The position numbers were made by a program, and so were the translations under genes. Below are positions 62,473 to 64,000 of a stretch of 64,000 nucleotides of DNA, piece after piece; position 1 is the first letter of the stretch, and the number at the start of each line of letters is the position of its first letter. Origin of the DNA: an uncultured bacterium (GTDB lineage Bacteria; Bacteroidota; Bacteroidia; Bacteroidales; Bacteroidaceae); NCBI GenBank assembly GCA_905214795.1, contig CAJMNM010000001.1, positions 186,001-250,000 on the forward strand. Reading direction: 5' to 3'. A model generated the notes under the pieces. It searched no databases. It was not told the origin of the DNA and was given only the letters and a program-made list of their open reading frames with translations.

Positions 62473-63267
62473 TTACTTGATTGACGCTTTCAGTCCCTTT
62501 ATCACACTGTTGGTGAATCCGGCCTCTTCCATGGCATTCAGGCCGCGGATGGTCAGACCGCCCGGTGTCGTCACCTTGTCAATCTCAGCTTCGGGATGGT
62601 TGCCCGTAGCAGCCAACAGGTCTACAGCTCCCTTCATGGTCTGCATTACGATGGTCTGCGCGTCGCGGGCATACAGTCCGAGTTCCACGCCACCTTCCGT
62701 AGCCGCACGGATATAACGCATCACATAAGCAATGCCGCAGGATGCCAATGCCATGCAGGGACCAATCAGACGTTCTTCCACCAACATGGCCTTACCCAAT
62801 TCATCAAACAGAGCCAGCACCTTGGCGTCGTTCTCCGGTGTAGAAAATACAGACGTAATGAAAGTCATACCGCTCATCACCGCAATTGCCGTATTGGGAA
62901 TCAGATAGTACACCGGCGGCATCTCACCGTCCTCCCGGTCAAGATACTTGCACAACTGCTCCGTACCCACTCCGGCTGCGATAGACGCGAAGATGATACG
63001 GTTATAATCCAACGCGTCCTTCATATCATCAATCACCGGCTGAACCAGCCACGGTTTGACAGCCAGCAACACCATGTCAGCATCCTTCACTGCCTCACGG
63101 TTATCGCTCATCACCTTCATGCCCGGACACTCATGCGCCAGCGCGTCCAGACATTTCTCATTAGGATCGGACACTGTAATATCCTCCACATTCACCAACG
63201 AACCCTTTGCCAAACCACGGGCTATGGCACCTCCCATATTACCCGCGCCGATAATTGTAATTTTCAT
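62473..63267 (-). CDS. proC: pyrroline-5-carboxylate reductase
   Basis: Last step of proline synthesis. The 264-residue protein opens with the Rossmann loop MKITIIGAGNMGGAIARGLA and has LLAVKPWLVQPVIDDM, YLIPNTAIAVMSGMTF and the C-terminal signature TPGGLTIRGLNAMEEAGFTN with the dimer helix. Start at 63267; the upstream extension to 63303 runs into a hairpin. It is 121 bases downstream of argD, the only long gap in the operon. Confidence 0.95.
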   Translation of the reverse strand: MKITIIGAGNMGGAIARGLAKGSLVNVEDITVSDPNEKCLDALAHECPGMKVMSDNREAVKDADMVLLAVKPWLVQPVIDDMKDALDYNRIIFASIAAGVGTEQLCKYLDREDGEMPPVYYLIPNTAIAVMSGMTFITSVFSTPENDAKVLALFDELGKAMLVEERLIGPCMALASCGIAYVMRYIRAATEGGVELGLYARDAQTIVMQTMKGAVDLLAATGNHPEAEIDKVTTPGGLTIRGLNAMEEAGFTNSVIKGLKASIK

Positions 63268-63289
63268 CGCTTTATGATTTAAAATGCGT

Positions 63290-63318
63290 GAGCCGGAAGC
63301 CATTCATGGCTACGGCTC
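63290..63318 (-). promoter_or_regulatory. hairpin in the argD-proC spacer (proC-proximal)
   Basis: GAGCCG/CGGCTC outer stem and GCCAT/ATGGC inner stem with a 2-base loop, 23 bases before the proC start. No T-run. Function unknown; it could shape processing between argD and proC. Confidence 0.5.
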
Positions 63319-63349
63319 AGCAATCAGTCTTTATAATAAATTTTATATT

Positions 63350-63375
63350 GCCGGAATTTTCTCCGTCATTCCGGC
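63350..63375 (-). promoter_or_regulatory. hairpin in the argD-proC spacer (argD-proximal)
   Basis: GCCGGAAT/ATTCCGGC, an 8-bp perfect stem with a 10-base loop, 14 bases after the argD stop. Followed on the minus strand by AATATAAAATTT, so it is a weak terminator or attenuator candidate. Confidence 0.45.
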
Positions 63376-63388
63376 TGGTTAAACGTTT

Positions 63389-64000
63389 TTAACCTTTCAG
63401 CACACGTGTAAAACGTGCCAGGAAGTCAGCAGCCTCATCCTTACTCAGGCACAAAGGCGGCAACAGACGCAATACATTTGTACCGCTGCATCCCGTAAAG
63501 CAATGCTCGTCAAAGAGCAGTTTGTTACGGATTTCCTTGTAAGGTACATCCAGTTCCACACCTATCATCAAGCCACAACCGCGGATATCTACCACATGAG
63601 GAAGATTGGCCTTGCGGAGTTCATCCATCAGATACTGACCCACATTGGCCGCATTCTCTACCAGATGTTCGTTTTCCATCACGTCGAGCACAGCCAATGC
63701 CGCCGTACAAGCCAGATGATTACCGCCGAATGTGGTACCCAACTGTCCGTATACAGGCTTGAACTTCGGCGAAATCAGCACACCGCCCATCGGGAAACCG
63801 TTTCCGATTCCCTTGGCCACGGTAATCATATCGGGTTTCACACCCAGATGCTGGTGAGTGAAGAACTTACCGCTACGGCCGTAACCGCACTGTATCTCAT
63901 CGCAAATCAACACCGTGTTTGTCTCATCACAAGCCTGACGTAATCCCTGCATGAATTCAGGTGTCACCAAACGGATACCGCCCACACCCTGTATACACTC
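63389..64000 (-). CDS. argD: acetyl/succinyl-ornithine aminotransferase, C-terminal part
   Basis: The C-terminal 203 residues of a class III PLP aminotransferase; the start lies beyond the window. Visible are LICDEIQCGYGRSGKFFTHQ, the cofactor lysine in TVAKGIGNGFPMGGVLI, GTTFGGNHLACTAALAVLDV and the closing TNVLRLLPPLCLSKDEAADF. In arginine synthesis it makes the N-acylated ornithine used by the carbamoyltransferase of the same operon. The acyl group (acetyl or succinyl) cannot be decided from this portion. Confidence 0.93.
   Translation of the reverse strand, partial: ECIQGVGGIRLVTPEFMQGLRQACDETNTVLICDEIQCGYGRSGKFFTHQHLGVKPDMITVAKGIGNGFPMGGVLISPKFKPVYGQLGTTFGGNHLACTAALAVLDVMENEHLVENAANVGQYLMDELRKANLPHVVDIRGCGLMIGVELDVPYKEIRNKLLFDEHCFTGCSGTNVLRLLPPLCLSKDEAADFLARFTRVLKG

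Overview
The window looks like a chromosomal segment from an anaerobic Bacteroidales bacterium (Bacteroidetes; genus not assignable by eye). The evidence is a complete GldK-GldL-GldM-GldN type IX secretion core preceded by a PorP/SprF-family gene, two SusC/SusD pairs, a Bacteroidetes-type N-succinylornithine carbamoyltransferase, and many promoters of the Bacteroidetes form TTTG-N19-21-TAnnTTTG. There are no phage or transposase genes, no rRNA, and one tRNA.

Layout, left to right. (1) 1-4.8 kb: 5' end of gltX, a 7TM-HD phosphohydrolase and priA. (2) 4.9-11.8 kb: an outer-membrane barrel gene and the T9SS operon porP-gldK-gldL-gldM-gldN, transcribed leftward. (3) 12-13.5 kb: a small acidic DUF2795-type protein, a PduO-type cobalamin adenosyltransferase and an unknown protein. 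(4) 13.6-17 kb: a candidate ~65-nt small RNA or attenuator, then a DUF4954-type beta-helix protein and a membrane protein. (5) 17-25.6 kb: a secreted GH2 glycosidase, glmM, a large MG2-domain surface protein and nhaA. (6) 25.7-27.3 kb: a gene-free convergent region holding a 22-bp-periodic repeat array inside a 24-bp inverted repeat. (7) 27.3-47.1 kb: a ~20 kb leftward cluster of eight exported proteins. In transcription order it is a duplicated-module protein with a T9SS-type C-terminus, a FAS1 lipoprotein, SusC, SusD, two FAS1 lipoproteins, SusC, SusD. It has no carbohydrate-active enzyme and no dedicated regulator. (8) 47.5-52.3 kb: pyrD, initiator tRNA-Met, a TetR regulator, fabG, an RluA-type pseudouridine synthase, fluC and a DUF190 gene. 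(9) 52.4-58.7 kb: a heavy-metal efflux operon (small His/Cys protein, adaptor, RND pump, TolC-like channel). (10) 59-64 kb: an arginine/proline operon, argD-proC-proB-proA-argF'.

How the parts may work together: the T9SS motor and core ring (GldL/M and GldK/N) would export proteins with C-terminal sorting domains, and the first gene of the FAS1/SusCD cluster ends with such a domain. The FAS1/SusCD cluster resembles a nutrient-uptake locus in which adhesive fasciclin-domain lipoproteins replace the usual hydrolases. It is the best candidate here for an undescribed surface system.

Two non-coding observations stand out. An ~85-bp repeat occurs as a tandem pair upstream of both glmM and the metal-efflux operon, and every copy carries a Bacteroidetes promoter pointing at the gene. 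The 22-bp array at 26.6 kb is not explained by any gene. Many start codons were moved downstream of the longest possible start because promoter boxes, hairpins or signal peptides lie in the way; each such choice is stated.
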